Below, piece after piece: positions 1-10,844 of a stretch of DNA of 64,000 bases. The position numbers were made by a program, and so were the translations under genes. The stretch is taken from positions 744,001-808,000 of the forward strand of contig JAHDVF020001045.1 in the NCBI GenBank assembly GCA_022606425.2. The letters are read 5' to 3'. The stretch's first letter is position 1; the number at the start of each line of letters is the position of its first letter. This stretch comes from Lepidostoma basale (lineage: Eukaryota > Arthropoda > Insecta > Trichoptera > Lepidostomatidae). Below the pieces are notes generated by a model, which was given only the letters and a program-made list of their open reading frames with translations, was not told where the DNA came from and did no database searches.

Positions 1-310
1 TGATTGCATCATAAATAATTTAAAAAAGGTCTCTGAGATGGATGATAGATGAGATGGTTTGGATATATGAAACAAACAGACGAGAGAAGAATGGTTGCAA
101 ATTTTATACAAGCAGTGTGAGTGGAAAGAGAAGCCGTAGAAAACCAAGGAAATACTAAAAGGCGGCCTCATCCAAAATAGGTCAAATCGACGAGCGCACA
201 TGTTACGATGTTTGATGTAAAAGAATTTGCAGAGGTATGTCAAACAGGGTATGGCGATCCATCATCTCTGCATACATCTCTGGGAAAACGGCGTGATGTA
301 AGTAGTTAGT
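1..310 (+). mobile_element. LINE-A 3' fragment with tail
   Basis: Degenerate 3' end of the commonest non-LTR retrotransposon of the window. Read in pieces it gives RWFGYM, then a basic RSRRKPR stretch (RGRPRKTWHDQI in better copies), then the terminal block ending in gcgtgatg and a short TTAG-like tail. In the family this region lies downstream of the reverse transcriptase palm. Several indels and stops make it non-coding. The 5' part continues off the window edge or is truncated. Confidence 0.75.
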
Positions 311-520
311 AAAACTGTACATTAAATGATTCATACAAATAGAAACATCCGTTTCCTAGAAGTTTTATTATGATTAATGTGAATGACGTTTCGCCAGTCT
401 AAGGCATTATAAATAGTCTTTTAATGTTTGATAATGTATTAGAACGGCGACACATGTCATTTCCATAAATGACAATAAAACTTTTAGAAAACGGTCGTTT
501 TCATTTGTATTTATGATTAT
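311..520. repeat. HHR-T foldback, degenerate
   Basis: Inverted-repeat copy of the short hairpin family that recurs across the window. The left arm reads toward tttcgcc and the right arm carries ggcgacacatgtc, a mutated form of the GAAACATGTC ribozyme-like box. The outer arms contain the family's ttctagaa block and gttttcatt. Confidence 0.55.
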
Positions 521-1400
521 TGTGCCCTTTAGACAACATATTCACCCAGTTTTCTATGAAGTATTTCAAAAGTAAATTTTGACTTGTTTGGGTCCATGCA
601 CGCTAGAAAAAAATGTAATGTCATTATGGACATTCTGAAGTTTAGTAAATGATATTACATATTTACCAGGGATTGTATAATAGACATATAATTACTTTTG
701 ACTCAAGTACACATTAATATTTCGTCTTTATTTAAATAGTAGTTGTGCGTGTTTTTATGAATCAAAAAAATAATTCTATACAAAAAATTCTATCATATAA
801 TATGAACTTTACCAACGGTTTAAAACACGTTTGATATAAATGGATGTAGGAAAATTCAATAGCAATCAAGCAAGGGGTGTACGTGAAAAATCTCAATTAT
901 CTTAGTGAGTTTATTGATATTTTATCACGTAAATAATATATTATATAATTATTAAAAATATTATAAAAATAGAAATACTTTTCCAGATATCATAATAAAT
1001 ATGAATAATTGGGAAATTATAATATAGTGTTGTGTAAATAAAATCATGTGTATTTATATTTTTAAATAAATTTATTAATTTTCAGTGTTTAATAATAATA
1101 TAATGTTTTAAAATAAAGTTTACAATCTTTAGAATAAACTTTTACAGATCAATGTGGATGATAGGATAGTATCAAAAAGTCATGAAATAACTTATGTGAT
1201 TGCTAACTGATATTTTACCTAGTTTAAAAACGAATTTTTATTTTAACTGTTTATTTGTTTTGTGGCGGAGATTCAAGGATTAGAATGCATAAATATATTA
1301 GAAAAAAGGAACAATTAAATCACTCTCTTTTAAAAAACGATAAATTATATGATGGTTTGCCGGTAGTTTTAAACCGAAGTTAGTGATTGGTCTTTATATA
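521..1400. other. AT-rich unassigned
   Basis: Very AT-rich sequence with short A and T runs. No repeat family, ORF or RNA gene recognised. Confidence 0.5.
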
Positions 1401-1520
1401 GCATATGAACTTTGTGAAAATATTGCATAAGAACTTTGTGAAAATATTGCATAGGAACTTTGTGAAAATATTGCATAGGAACTTTGTGAAAATACTGCAT
1501 AGGAACTTTGTGAACATATC
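1401..1520. repeat. 24-bp tandem repeat, 5 units
   Basis: Five head-to-tail units of 24 bp, each starting gcata(g/a/t)gaac and containing tttgtgaaaata. They differ at only one to three positions. There are no spacers, so this is a minisatellite and not a CRISPR-like array. Confidence 0.9.
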
Positions 1521-1959
1521 ACAAACCTCCGCTTCATGCTTCACTCCTTTATACTAATTTGTACCAAACATTCAGCTCCGGGCATTAGTTATGCACGAGC
1601 CGTGGCATAAGATAAAAATAATTACTCCCTCCTCTGGTACGAGTATTATTATAAAACCTGTGTAGACAAGCACAATTTTTGTTTGCTTTCATATCAGATA
1701 ACTTATTACTGTAATTTGCAACAGAAATCGATGCTGACAAATAAACGAAGTTTATAAAAGGTAAATTATACTGAAACATTAAAACTTATAATGGTATAAT
1801 AACTAACTAACTTAACATCATGCCATCTCTTTGGAGAGCTAGTCAGTGTCAGTGAGGCAGTGTTCATAAAAAATATATTACAAATTCTGGAAAAAGTACT
1901 GTCTTATTAACTTCAACATATTTGGGATCATTCTAAGATGTATATTATCTCTAAGTTTT
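1521..1959. other. AT-rich unassigned
   Basis: No recognised feature. Small open frames here show no family motif. Confidence 0.4.
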
Positions 1960-2007
1960 ATCTTCTTCTCTGGTTTCAATCCTGGGATTGGTTTGCAGCA
2001 ATTTCCA
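1960..2007 (-). mobile_element. RTE-type LINE 3' tip
   Basis: A ~48 bp stretch starting ttcttctctggtttcaatcc that matches, on the same strand, the 3' untranslated tip of the longer RTE-like fragment near 11.7 kb. Only the terminal piece is present, so it is either an extremely 5'-truncated insertion or a leftover. Confidence 0.6.
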
Positions 2008-2075
2008 GTTTTATATACCTAGATATATTTTTTGTTGAGCTCAAGTGTTCAAATATGTTGCCAAAATATTTAACT

Positions 2076-2330
2076 AATAATTAAATAAAACGATGTTTTT
2101 TAACTACTTCCACTTTTGTCTTTATTTAGACAGCTACCGGTTTCGCCAGGCTCGCTGGCATCGACAGACAGACTATCGATGCCAGCGAGCCTGGCGAAAC
2201 TGGTCGCTGTCTAAATAAAGACAAAAGTGGAAGTAGTTAAAAAACATCGTTTTATTTAATTATTATTTAAAATGAACTTCCATCAAGAGATTTCAGTAAA
2301 ATCATTTGATTATCTTAAAAAATATTTAAC
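2076..2330. repeat. HHR-P foldback element
   Basis: Near-perfect hairpin with arms of roughly 90 bp meeting near 2172. Each arm carries the ribozyme-like core in opposite orientation: ATCGATGCCAGC and CCTGGCGAAAC on the right arm, with the complement on the left. Core flanks are tctaaataaagac, gtggaagtagtt and acatcgttttattt. The right side continues into aacttccatcaagagattt, a block that recurs beside other HHR-P copies (for example about 22.15 kb). It looks like paired, inverted LTR-like ends. Confidence 0.8.
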
Positions 2331-2410
2331 GTTTGTTATTTTACAATTGTGTTTTACATTTGTGTATAAGAAAAATAAATTAAAGAATTATAGTCGATCA
2401 CGTAAGGAGT

Positions 2411-2506
2411 CTGAGAAATGTCAGGTTTGATTCCCGTGATGGCAGTGATATTGTTACATTGTCTTTGGTCTGGTATATAATTGACGTGGCATGTTAATAG
2501 ATGGCC
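2411..2506 (+). mobile_element. SINE-1 fragment
   Basis: Truncated copy of the tRNA-derived SINE. It retains a decayed internal promoter B box (GGTTTGATTCCC) and the following gtctttggtctgg body block. The A-box half and the 3' tail are missing. Confidence 0.7.
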
Positions 2507-2554
2507 AAACTATCAAAGGGAACATGGTTGTATTTTTATTATTTGCCATAGATT

Positions 2555-2675
2555 CCTAAATCATTTAGTCGTTCGGTATTCTATTATACATTGTTTTTAT
2601 ACACATTATTTTAAATGTTTCCCGGCATTTATCCTACTTTTATCTTTCTTCTGCCAGCTCCAAGCTACACTTCTC
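2555..2675 (-). mobile_element. LINE-A internal fragment
   Basis: Antisense LINE-A from the region around YGSExW / RRMCGKT. It is recognisable from ctattatacattg and ctgccagctccaag, shared with the longer minus-strand copies at 10.4 and 17.8 kb. Confidence 0.65.
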
Positions 2676-2687
2676 CCTGACATCGAA

Positions 2688-2740
2688 AGCCGTCTGTCGA
2701 TGCCGGCGAGCATGGATGAAATAAAGACCAAGGTGGTATT
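2688..2740 (+). repeat. HHR-P core fragment
   Basis: Contains ctgtcgatgcc followed by ggcgagc and ataaagacc, as in the HHR-P plus-strand core, but GAAAC is mutated, so a functional fold is not expected. Confidence 0.5.
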
Positions 2741-3670
2741 AGTTATTACAAACCTTAGCTTAATTTCTAATTTCTTTGTCGTTTAAACAAATCATTGTTT
2801 GTTATGTATGATATACTACGAGTATATAGTATATATCCAAACACACACATATGTTATTCATGCACGATTTTATAATAAAATGATTCTTTTCACAAGAGCA
2901 CTAATAAGATTCCGAGCGCCCACGGCAGAAAGCAATTTTGCCTCATAACTTGTTTGTAGGTACATATTCATAAACATACTTAGGCGCCCCCTGATAGCAG
3001 ATTTTATCCACCAAAGGATCCTTTTGATATCGATGGGATAATAACGGGAAGCGCAGCCGGAAATACTAAATTGTTTCCTTTAAAAGTACGCAATATTTAC
3101 TTCACTGTAGAATATGAAATTCGATGCATTCATAAAGTACACTTATTTAATTTCAATACTTATAAAGTCTTTTTATGAGATTAATTCAATTTTGTTACCG
3201 GTAAAAAATAATCATATTTCGAGATATACAGCAGAAATATTTGTACGCAAAATATATGTATCACTTTAAAACGCTATACCATGCGAAACGATATACCTAC
3301 CACCCGAAAACGATAACAATCCATAAACAATGTCAAAATTTTGTTTATTAATATTTATATTATAGGAGGGTCCGATGTTCTGCGGGATACCCGCTTGTAC
3401 TGCGCGGGCCAAAACTGAAAGCTGTACGTCCCTTGCCTTTATTAAGCTTATGTTAGACTATAATGATCTCAGCGAAAAAATATTTATATATTATAGTTTA
3501 TAGACAACAGTTGATATTGTTAAATTGGTCGAAGAACTGGCCTTTTTTAATGTCATAAAATATATAACATAGAACCCTTTTTGATAAATCAATAGCATAA
3601 GTGTAATAAATTAATTCTAGCCTAAAGTTCCCGTGCCAAAATATAAAACATTTCATAATAATAAATAAAA
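2741..3670. other. Unassigned
   Basis: Mixed sequence including a slightly GC-richer patch near 2.9-3.06 kb and 3.37-3.43 kb. No homology, RNA or repeat recognised. Confidence 0.4.
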
Positions 3671-3671
3671 A

Positions 3672-3860
3672 CTCGATGTTTTTTTATTTACATCTACTTG
3701 AGTATTTATTTATAAAGCCATCTGTATTTCCATAACGACCGGTTTCGCCTTCCTGGGGAAACCAGTCGTTATCGAAATAAAGACAAAAATGGAAGTAGTT
3801 ATTCAATGTCATACTTATTTAAAATTAACTTCCATCAATTGATTTCAATAAAATCAGGAG
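3672..3860. repeat. HHR-P foldback, short-armed
   Basis: Hairpin around aacgaccggtttcgcc and ggggaaaccagtcgtt, flanked by aataaagacaaaaatgg and aacttccatca, as in the better HHR-P copies. The ACCGGT palindrome is kept on the left arm, but helix II is largely lost. Confidence 0.65.
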
Positions 3861-3924
3861 ATTTTCACGAAACGATAATTCATTATCTGTTGTTTAATGT
3901 TCTGTTCAAGGTACTCTATATAAT

Positions 3925-4135
3925 TTTTCTATTTAACTTTAACTTGCACATATAATATACTAATATTTGTATTTTTTGAAATGATTTGAGTTAGTTTATA
4001 TCCTTTTCCCGTTGATAAAGGTGTATAACCTTCGGAACATGCCGAGAATACTGAACTAAAACGTGGAAAAAAATGTGTTTTGATTGATTAAGAGAGAACG
4101 ACAGCTGTTTTGCCAGTCTTCATCAACACCTGACG
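3925..4135. repeat. HHR-like pair, degenerate
   Basis: Two decayed ribozyme-like cores. The plus-strand one near 4012-4046 has TTGATAA, a complementary aaggtgtataacctt hairpin, then CGGAACATGCC. The minus-strand one near 4090-4130 has TTGATGA followed by AAAACAGCTGTC. Helix II of the second copy is deleted, so neither should be active. Confidence 0.5.
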
Positions 4136-4682
4136 TTTTAATGATTGTATGAATTGTTTCCAGGAGTTGGCACAAGCAGCCATAGACAAGACCTGGCCTT
4201 CCAGTGAAGAGCAGTGTCTTTTCATTAGTCTGCCATTCATCATATGCGACCATCTCAAAGCAAAGGTACTACTCCTACCGCATGAACCCAAACTTCCCCT
4301 CTTTAATTGTGGGCTGGACATTTCAATGAGTTTTTGATCACAATTGGTATTAAAATAAAGCCAATAATTGTGAAAAGGTGCAAAGTGATTGCATAATATA
4401 GTGTAGTGTAAACATCACCCAAAAGATGTCACCCGTGGTGCATGATACGTATAACAATAAACAGTTTTTTCCTCTACTTCTTTGTTTTATGTCAAAACCA
4501 CATAGCACATTTGTAATAGTCGCCAGCCTTCAATTACAAAAAAAAATTAAACACAGTTTTTCCACTTTTTTAAAATAATGAATTAATGATCTAAAAATGA
4601 ATTATTGAGCTGTAAAAAAATATGTATATCATAAAACACAAATAGATATACATATATTATTAGTTTGTATTAAAGGACTGTT
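4136..4682. other. Unassigned, GC-richer patch at left
   Basis: The first ~200 bases are less AT-rich than their surroundings and stay open for 60-77 codons in both directions. No domain or family is recognised, and the open frames overlap each other. It directly abuts the HHR-like cores, so it could be internal sequence of the same element. The remainder is AT-rich. Confidence 0.35.
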
Positions 4683-4706
4683 TTTTTCCACTTTTGAGAA
4701 ATAGCC

Positions 4707-5145
4707 TTCTTTTTCTTACTTGTTTTAGACCTATGTGGTCTGTTCTCCAGAGTGTCGCTCCTCCTATGAAGTAGACTCCCAGCTATCCTTCCATTTTGTA
4801 GGAGGTCTTCCACGAGGACGAGTCCCATGAGCCTGATTATGCAATGCAATATAGGGGAGTCAGGTGGTGTCCATTCTTTGAACATGACCGTACCAGTCCC
4901 TTTTTCGCTGTCTACTTCATCTTATAATATCTTCAACCTCACATATCTCTCTTATTCTGGTGTTCCTCACGCGATCTCTCAGAGTTTTTTGTAAGTCTAA
5001 ATTGTTTTCAGCCATGATTATAGCATCGTCTGCATAACAGATTACATTGACAATTTGCTCTCCCATCCTATATCCCAGTTGTAGCGATTGGGTCTCCTCT
5101 ATAAGTTCGTCCATTATCAGATTAAACAGAAAATGAGACATAGTC
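4707..5145 (-). mobile_element. LINE-B with internal deletion
   Basis: Non-LTR retrotransposon fragment. The minus-strand frame (about 4917-5150) reads FNLIMDELIEE, then CYADDAIIMAEN (the catalytic YADD of reverse transcriptase), then LDLQKT fused directly to LRDRVRNTRIREIC, a block that normally lies much further downstream. The 3' half continues with EVEDII and ends at a (GAA)n-type tail seen as ttcttttt. The fusion removes most of the post-palm region in frame. Confidence 0.8.
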
Positions 5146-5735
5146 GCATATAAAAAAATTGTCCTCATATAAAAACATTCCACATAAAAAATTATCATTA
5201 TGGAATTCTACAGTGTTGCCTTAAGTTTATCAAAAATAAGATATTTTTACACAAAACATAAAAAAAATGTTTTATATATAAATTTAAATAATATTAAAAT
5301 AATGCCTAGGGAAAATAATTGTAATTGTACAGTAGCTTTCAAAAAGCAGTTACCAAACCACAAAGGTTCTCGATAGGAATAATAATTCTCTAGTTCCCCG
5401 CTGTGTTTTCGTTATCCAAATACGACACCCATTGCGATTCTCTCTAGTATGTAATTTGGTTTAGCACATCTCCCCGGGAGAGAAAAATGAATACAATGGA
5501 ACATAAGTATTATACTACATCAGTGTAAGTGTTCATATCAAAATCTAGTATTTTGTAGAGCTAATGGGACAGCGTATTTACAATTCAGTGAACAATTAAA
5601 TCAAACATAATTAATCGTATTATCACTTATCACAGATAAATAGGAAGGATTATAGCAATATTTTTCTTTCGTATGAAGCCTTTAATTTGTGGTGTGACAT
5701 TACTAAATATAATAATAATTCGCAGAACGACCGAA
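5146..5735. other. AT-rich unassigned
   Basis: No recognised element. A short stretch near 5.4-5.5 kb is less AT-rich but has no readable domain. Confidence 0.35.
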
Positions 5736-5945
5736 TCTCTAATGTTGATTTAAGAAAGGAATGTAGAGCGGAAGAAGGTATTATGAACAAAATTATGAAA
5801 TGACCGCTGCGCTGGTTCGGACTTATGGAGCGCATGGATGGAGAAAGAATGGTTAAGAAAGTATACGTTAATGATGAAAATGGAGTACGGAGTCAATAAA
5901 GACCAAGAAAAACATGGGATGACCAAATTAATTTATGGGAATGAC
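5736..5945 (+). mobile_element. LINE-A fragment
   Basis: Reads LRKECRAEEGIMNKIMK, a stop, PLRWFGLMERMDGERM, KKVYVND, then RPRKTWDDQIN. This is the typical LINE-A downstream region with two stops. It is cut at its 3' side by an HHR-T hairpin. Confidence 0.8.
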
Positions 5946-6058
5946 AAGTTTCGCCCTTCTAAGGTATTATCAAAAATCTAGAAAACTGACGTTTTCATTC
6001 GTATTAGTAATTTAATATGGAGTTTTTCCATCATTGTTCAAGAAACAATATATAAACG
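5936..6058 (+). repeat. HHR-T copy
   Basis: Begins with antisense gaatgacaagtttcgccc and continues with tctagaaaactgacg, ttttcattcg and tcattgttcaagaaac, in the order seen in complete copies. The inverted partner arm is missing. Confidence 0.65.
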
Positions 6059-6111
6059 GTTGGTTGTTGTTAGGAAGGATTTAAATACAAATTTAAAAGT
6101 GTATTATAAAA

Positions 6112-6595
6112 ACTAACTAACCGACTGAGAAAATAATGGACTGCCACACTTTTCTTTCCTAACACATTTCTCTTGCTTCCTCAACATTCATATATCGTGT
6201 CATGTAAGCGCGTCGTTTTCTCTGACTTCTCATATGGCCGACATTCAATATTTGATTTATTTGATCGTGCCACGTTTTTCTGAGTCTTCCTCTTTTTCTG
6301 GTTCCATTTACATCGTTAACATTCATTCTTCATTCATTCTTTCCATGGGTCTAAACCATCTTTATGATCCTTTCATTATTTTGTTCATAACACCATCATT
6401 CGCACCGCATTCACTTATTATATTTTCATTCGACACATTCATCATACACATTCATCATACACATTCATTCATCATACACAGTGTATTTTTCTTATATTTA
6501 ATATTTTTATCATATCTGAAACTATTCGACACTCTATCATATACAGTGTATTATTATTATATTTATTATATTTATCATATCTGAAACTATGAGAA
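6112..6595 (-). mobile_element. LINE-A minus-strand fragment
   Basis: Starts with the complement of the TTAG tail (aactaacta), then tggactgccacac, ttcctcaacattcat and ggccgacattcaatat. This is the reverse of the VxGRPRKTWHDQI / NRRACM region. From about 6.42 kb the sequence contains short internal duplications of cattcatcatacac and tcatatctgaaact. Confidence 0.75.
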
Positions 6596-6659
6596 ACGGT
6601 GAAAAAATATCGTATTAGAGCATTTGATTATGCCGTAATTGGAGGGATTTGTTTAAATT

Positions 6660-6895
6660 TACATCATCATCATCATCATCATCCCCCAGCCTATATCCGT
6701 CCACTCCTAGACGTAGCCATACTCCATCTGCTTCCATGTCTGTCTATCCTGAGCAACACGCACCCATGTCGTACCGCCGCGTCGGGACGGTCTCTTGAAT
6801 GTCGGCCTTCCATCGAAGCTAAGAACGTCCTGGGTTTCGGGTCGCAGATCTAGGACACCAGCAAAGGTGGCGTTTCGTACATCTTTCGTCATTTT
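6660..6895 (-). mobile_element. LINE-C (RTE-like) 3' end with (ATG)n tail
   Basis: On the minus strand it reads FDGRPTFKRPSRRGG, then TWVRVAQDRQTWKQME and EWTDIGWG, the hallmark C-terminus of an insect RTE-like LINE. A run of ATG repeats follows (CAT repeats on the plus strand, 6662-6682) and is the 3' microsatellite tail. The upstream reverse transcriptase is absent. Confidence 0.8.
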
Positions 6896-7119
6896 AACGC
6901 TGCTTATTTTTTTACGGTTTATGACGTCAGAATATACGAAATTTCATGTCAAACAAAAATATTACAACGTGATCACACAAATGGTTAACCATAAACTTCA
7001 TCTATATTACGGTGAATATTCGTGTTTCCCTTTTTTATATAGATATTCAATATGACTGATACTGGATTTGTTTCCATCTGATTGTGTATAAATCAAAATG
7101 AACCAGTTATTTTCACAAC

Positions 7120-7775
7120 ACTCATTTAAAAGTGACGCCCAAAGGGTAGGTAGCAAAGTGAATAAAGCTTTAAAAGCAGTAATTGAAAACAGAGGTGTGT
7201 CAATGAAAGCGAAAATGGCCGTTTACAGTGACGCTCTCGTTTAGATCCTTATCTATAAAAGCTTAGCATGGAACTGACATTGATTATTTATTATTTCTTG
7301 AATGATGTAAAACTTTTTATAAAATAATTAGTTATAACACGAATGAAAACGTCGGTTTTCTATAAGTTTTGTTATATTTTATGTGAATGACATGTTTCGC
7401 CTTTCTAAGGCATTATTTAACGTATTTTTTGTTTGATAATGATTAATACAAGATTTTAACATTTGATTATGGATACGACAGCCTTAATTACCTTAAACAT
7501 TTGATAATGCCTTAGACAAGCGAAACATGTTATTCCCATACAATATGATAAAACTTCTAGTAAACAGACGTTTTCATTCTTATCAATAATGAATACAGTA
7601 GATATATTATATAATTTCAAAATTTATATCAGAAAGGAAGAAAGTATTATGAACAACACTATTCACGGTTTACTGATTTGATTTGGACACAATGTGTGCA
7701 TGGATCAAGAAAGAATCGTTAAGAGAGTTTACGTTAATAATGAGAATAGAGTATGAGTCAAGGAAGTTAGTGCAA
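7120..7775 (+). mobile_element. LINE-A interrupted by HHR-T
   Basis: The first part reads RVGSKVNKALKAVIENR, MKAKMAVYSDALV, a stop, then ILIY (equivalent to VLVPTLIYGSE of the family). The second part resumes near 7.62 kb with the degenerate IMN / LIWFGHNVCMDQERI region and KRVYVNNENRV. The gap between them is an HHR-T foldback, so that element inserted after the LINE. Confidence 0.75.
7280..7612. repeat. HHR-T foldback inside LINE-A
   Basis: Inverted repeat. The left arm includes cttgaatgatgtaaaac, aaaacgtcggttttcta and gaatgacatgtttcgcc; the right arm includes gcgaaacatgttattccc and the complementary outer blocks. A ~60 bp spacer carries an additional tttgataatg copy. The GAAACATGTT boxes face opposite ways. 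Confidence 0.75.
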
Positions 7776-8078
7776 ATGTGAAGATAACCAAAGCAGCAGT
7801 CTAAGGCTATCACATGGCCAAACCCCTAGAGTCGCGTCCCTTTCAACTTTTTTGTTATAAGGACAACTTTAAAGTTGCCCTTATTATTTAACATGATCCA
7901 GTATTGACAACACTTGTTTATTATTTTATTATGTTTAATCTTATTTATAACAAAAGAAATCAAAATGCTTTATGGTAAATAAAAATGTTCTTATTTGTGA
8001 ATAAATCAAAATTATAAAATCATGCTTATAATAAGTACTTAGTAAAGACAGTTTTTTTTAAATGTGAATATACTATTG

Positions 8079-8262
8079 AGGACGGCCTGCATGGCAGACA
8101 ATAGCGATGACTGCCACACCGAAGGTCCCAGGATCGATTCTTGGAGGTGCCAGTGTGAAAAATAACATAATTCTCACGCTGCTTTTGCTCCGGTAGAATT
8201 CAAATTGTAATAAAAATGGCGATTGACTAGCTACTCATCGCATGTCATGAGAATCAATAGGT
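8079..8262 (+). mobile_element. SINE-1 copy
   Basis: The tRNA-like head is partly eroded (acggcctgcatggcaga in the A-box region, GGATCGATTCTTGG in the B-box region). The body follows: cagtgtgaaaa, gaattc, aaaatggcgattgacta and catgtcatgagaatca. The 3' tail is replaced by AT-rich sequence. Confidence 0.75.
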
Positions 8263-8920
8263 TAAAAAAAATCTTTACAATAATTGGGTTCAAATAACTT
8301 GTTGTATTCAAAAAAGAAAGGTCCAAGTGGCATCTCAAAATCTAGCAAAGATATTAGACTTAGCTTCAAACCGATACTTGACTACTAATACCGATATTTG
8401 ACTACTAATATATGTAAATAGGCAATACATGAAATACACAATCAAACGAATTAATTATTTGTTCTAATATCATACTAGTAAAAAATCTGATAACATCATT
8501 AAATAGTACACTTTACGCAAATGGTCTAGCTAAGCACCGTAGTTTGTAATTGCACTTATAAATCCATCAAGCGACGATGACTTTTTTCGAACGAACCCCA
8601 CTGTAGTGCCCTCGGGTAAACGAGGACTGTAACGCGACTTTAGTTTCTATCCTATAGGTTAGGTTAGATTACAAGTAGGTACTACTTTAGTAATGACACT
8701 TATCCCGGCTGCGTCCCCCCTTCTCCCATATCCCCCCTAACCTAACGTGTCGCAGTAAGTGATTAATGTCCGTTGCATGATGAGTTTTTCTTTCCCCTAG
8801 TTTACGTGGCGCAGTTAACTGATACACCGGAAAATTACATTACTGGATAGTTTAAAACTGATGCCTTCATATAGCGATCGCTTGATGATCGACGATAGCC
8901 TTGGTAATTATATACATGGA
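8263..8920. other. Unassigned
   Basis: Contains two short (TTAGG)-like pieces in opposite orientation (taggttaggttag near 8656 and cctaacctaac near 8737). Each is too short to call telomeric sequence. The rest is unrecognised. Confidence 0.35.
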
Positions 8921-9195
8921 TACAATATGAATAAAATATTTCGAGGACACAAATAATTTCGGTAACAAGAATGGAAAAAGGAAATTTAATACGTAATTCG
9001 GAAAAAAAAAACATTTTGACAATGTCAGAAGACTCTCAGAAACTAAAATATTTAATATACAATATGAATAAAATATTTTGAGGACACATGTAATTTCGTT
9101 AACACGAATGGAAAAGGAAATTTAATACGTAATTCGGAAAAAAAACTTTTGTCAATGTCAGAAGACTCTTAAGTACATAAAAAATATATATTTAA
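8921..9195. repeat. 137-bp tandem duplication
   Basis: Two adjacent copies both start acaatatgaataaaatatt and share ggacaca, aatttaatacgtaattcgg and caatgtcagaagactct, with a few substitutions and small indels. The content itself is unrecognised. Confidence 0.85.
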
Positions 9196-9514
9196 TAATT
9201 CAGTCCGTTTTCTTAAAGATGTAATATATTTAAAAGAAACTACCTGATTGGATAGTCAAATGTTTAAATATTGTAAATTTTAATGTCCTTGCCAAGTGAA
9301 GCATGTCAATTTCGTAATACATAATACAACTATAAGAACACTAAAAATATATACACTGAGGGAGAGTTTCTGTGGCATTGAATATTCTTGTAAAAAAATA
9401 AAAAGTGGTGTGAAAAAAAAAAGTTTTCATAAAATTATTCAAACTTAATATCAATTTATAATGAATATTTCTATATTGTTCATAAACCAATAAATTAAAA
9501 TGAATTATTACAAA

Positions 9515-9676
9515 TTTTAAAGGTTGGTCATGTCAGAAGCCGGAAGAATCGACATGCGTGTATGACTCGCTGTATGAATGTGGAGGAATCTAGAGAGGTA
9601 TGTCAGGATAGAGAAGTGTGACGGTCCATTCTCTCAGCCTACCCCTGCGGAGAAACGGCGTGATGGTTTGTTGTTG
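9515..9676 (+). mobile_element. LINE-A 3' end
   Basis: Reads through the RKNRHACMTRCMNVEES equivalent, then REVCQDREVxRSILSAYP. It ends in aacggcgtgatggtt, directly followed by a decayed GTTGTT tail. Clean 3' end, heavily 5'-truncated. Confidence 0.8.
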
Positions 9677-10386
9677 TTTATTTCAATCCACTGACGTTTA
9701 GTCATAAAGTATAGTTAGGCTGATATCTGATTAGAATTACTGTATTTTTTGCTTCTTATGAAATTATTAACCAATTTACATTTATACCATAAAAATATTA
9801 TTTTAAATTTATTTTCTTTAGCTCAAATTTATACAGTTTCGAAATACGTACCATACAAAAAAAATAGATTTTTTGCACGTCGATTATTTTACCAACAATA
9901 TGTACATGTACATAAAAAAAATTATTTGAATGTGCCACGCTTTCTGCGGTCTATTCCTATTCACAGAGTTATCGTTTAATTCTTCAATATTATTTTTCAG
10001 AACTGTAGAGTAATGTAAGTTTTTTTATGAACATGTACTACATACATACTTGTTTTTCCAGTAAACTTTATAATTTAATGATCAATAAATAAGCCGAAGA
10101 AAAAAAAATCGATTTACACCTTATTTTGCTAAAAAAATTAGCGCCTATTTGATTCTCCGGAAAAATCGATATCCGGAACAACTCCGATCCCAATAAGTCC
10201 AGATAAACGACCTTCTACTGCATTTGACGCTCACTTGTAAAACATTACCACTTGTTACTCGTCTTAGATGTCGCATTTCCACTGCATTTATTTTACTGTC
10301 ATCTTATTTATTGGCCTTGAGGTGATTACATCAAGAAATTGACGCTTATGAAAAGCATATAATTTGAAACCTTGACTTTTATTTTA
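9677..10386. other. AT-rich unassigned
   Basis: A 76-codon open frame at 9749-9979 has AT-driven composition and no recognisable motif. Nothing else seen. Confidence 0.35.
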
Positions 10387-10838
10387 TAACTAACTAACTA
10401 ACTAACCATCACGCCATTTACACGGAGGGGTAGGCAGAGAGGATGGATCGCCACAATGTTCTGTACTGGCATACCTCTAGGGCTTCCTCTACATTTATAC
10501 ATCGTACCATGCACGCACGTCGATTATTCCGACTTCGAGTGTGGCCGCCTTTTAGTAATTGATTAATTTGGTCATCCTCGGTTGTCCTCGGCTTCTTTTT
10601 CCATTCCCTTTTTAACCATTCTTCTCTCATCTATTCGCTTCATGTGTCCAAACTATCTCAGGGATCCTTTTTTAATTTTATCCATGATGTTGTCATCTGC
10701 CTTACATTTCTCTCTAATTTCATCGTTCGGTATTCTATCATACAACGTCTTCCCGCACATTCTTCTTAGTGATCTCATTTATACGGCGTTTATCCTGCTT
10801 TCATCCTTATTTTGCCAGCTCCAAGGTTCACTTTCATA
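10387..10838 (-). mobile_element. LINE-A minus-strand copy, 3' end intact
   Basis: Begins with a clean complement of the tail (taactaactaactaacc) and the terminal block. The minus-strand frame then reads SILSAYPSV at the C-terminus, preceded by NRRACMVRCINVEEALEVC and LKGGHTRSR. The upstream part continues to the YGSExW region and stops at ccaaggttcac, where a LINE-D fragment begins. Confidence 0.8.
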
Positions 10839-10844
10839 TTTGGA

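Noticed and set aside
1401..1520. Regular 24-bp repeats as a CRISPR array
   Set aside because: Units are contiguous with no spacers, and the sequence is animal nuclear DNA.
6234..6584. 116-codon plus-strand ORF rich in Ile/Tyr/Ser/Phe
   Set aside because: Antisense of LINE-A plus local duplications; low-complexity AT-driven composition.
6662..6682. Poly-His coding (CAT repeat)
   Set aside because: It is the complement of the (ATG)n tail of the RTE-like LINE.
8650..8750. (TTAGG)n insect telomere repeats
   Set aside because: Only two to three units in each orientation, within otherwise ordinary sequence. LINE-A tails are (TTAG)n, a different unit.
9749..9979. Lys/Tyr/Phe-rich 76-codon ORF
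   Set aside because: Composition follows the AT-rich sequence; no motif, no neighbouring signals.
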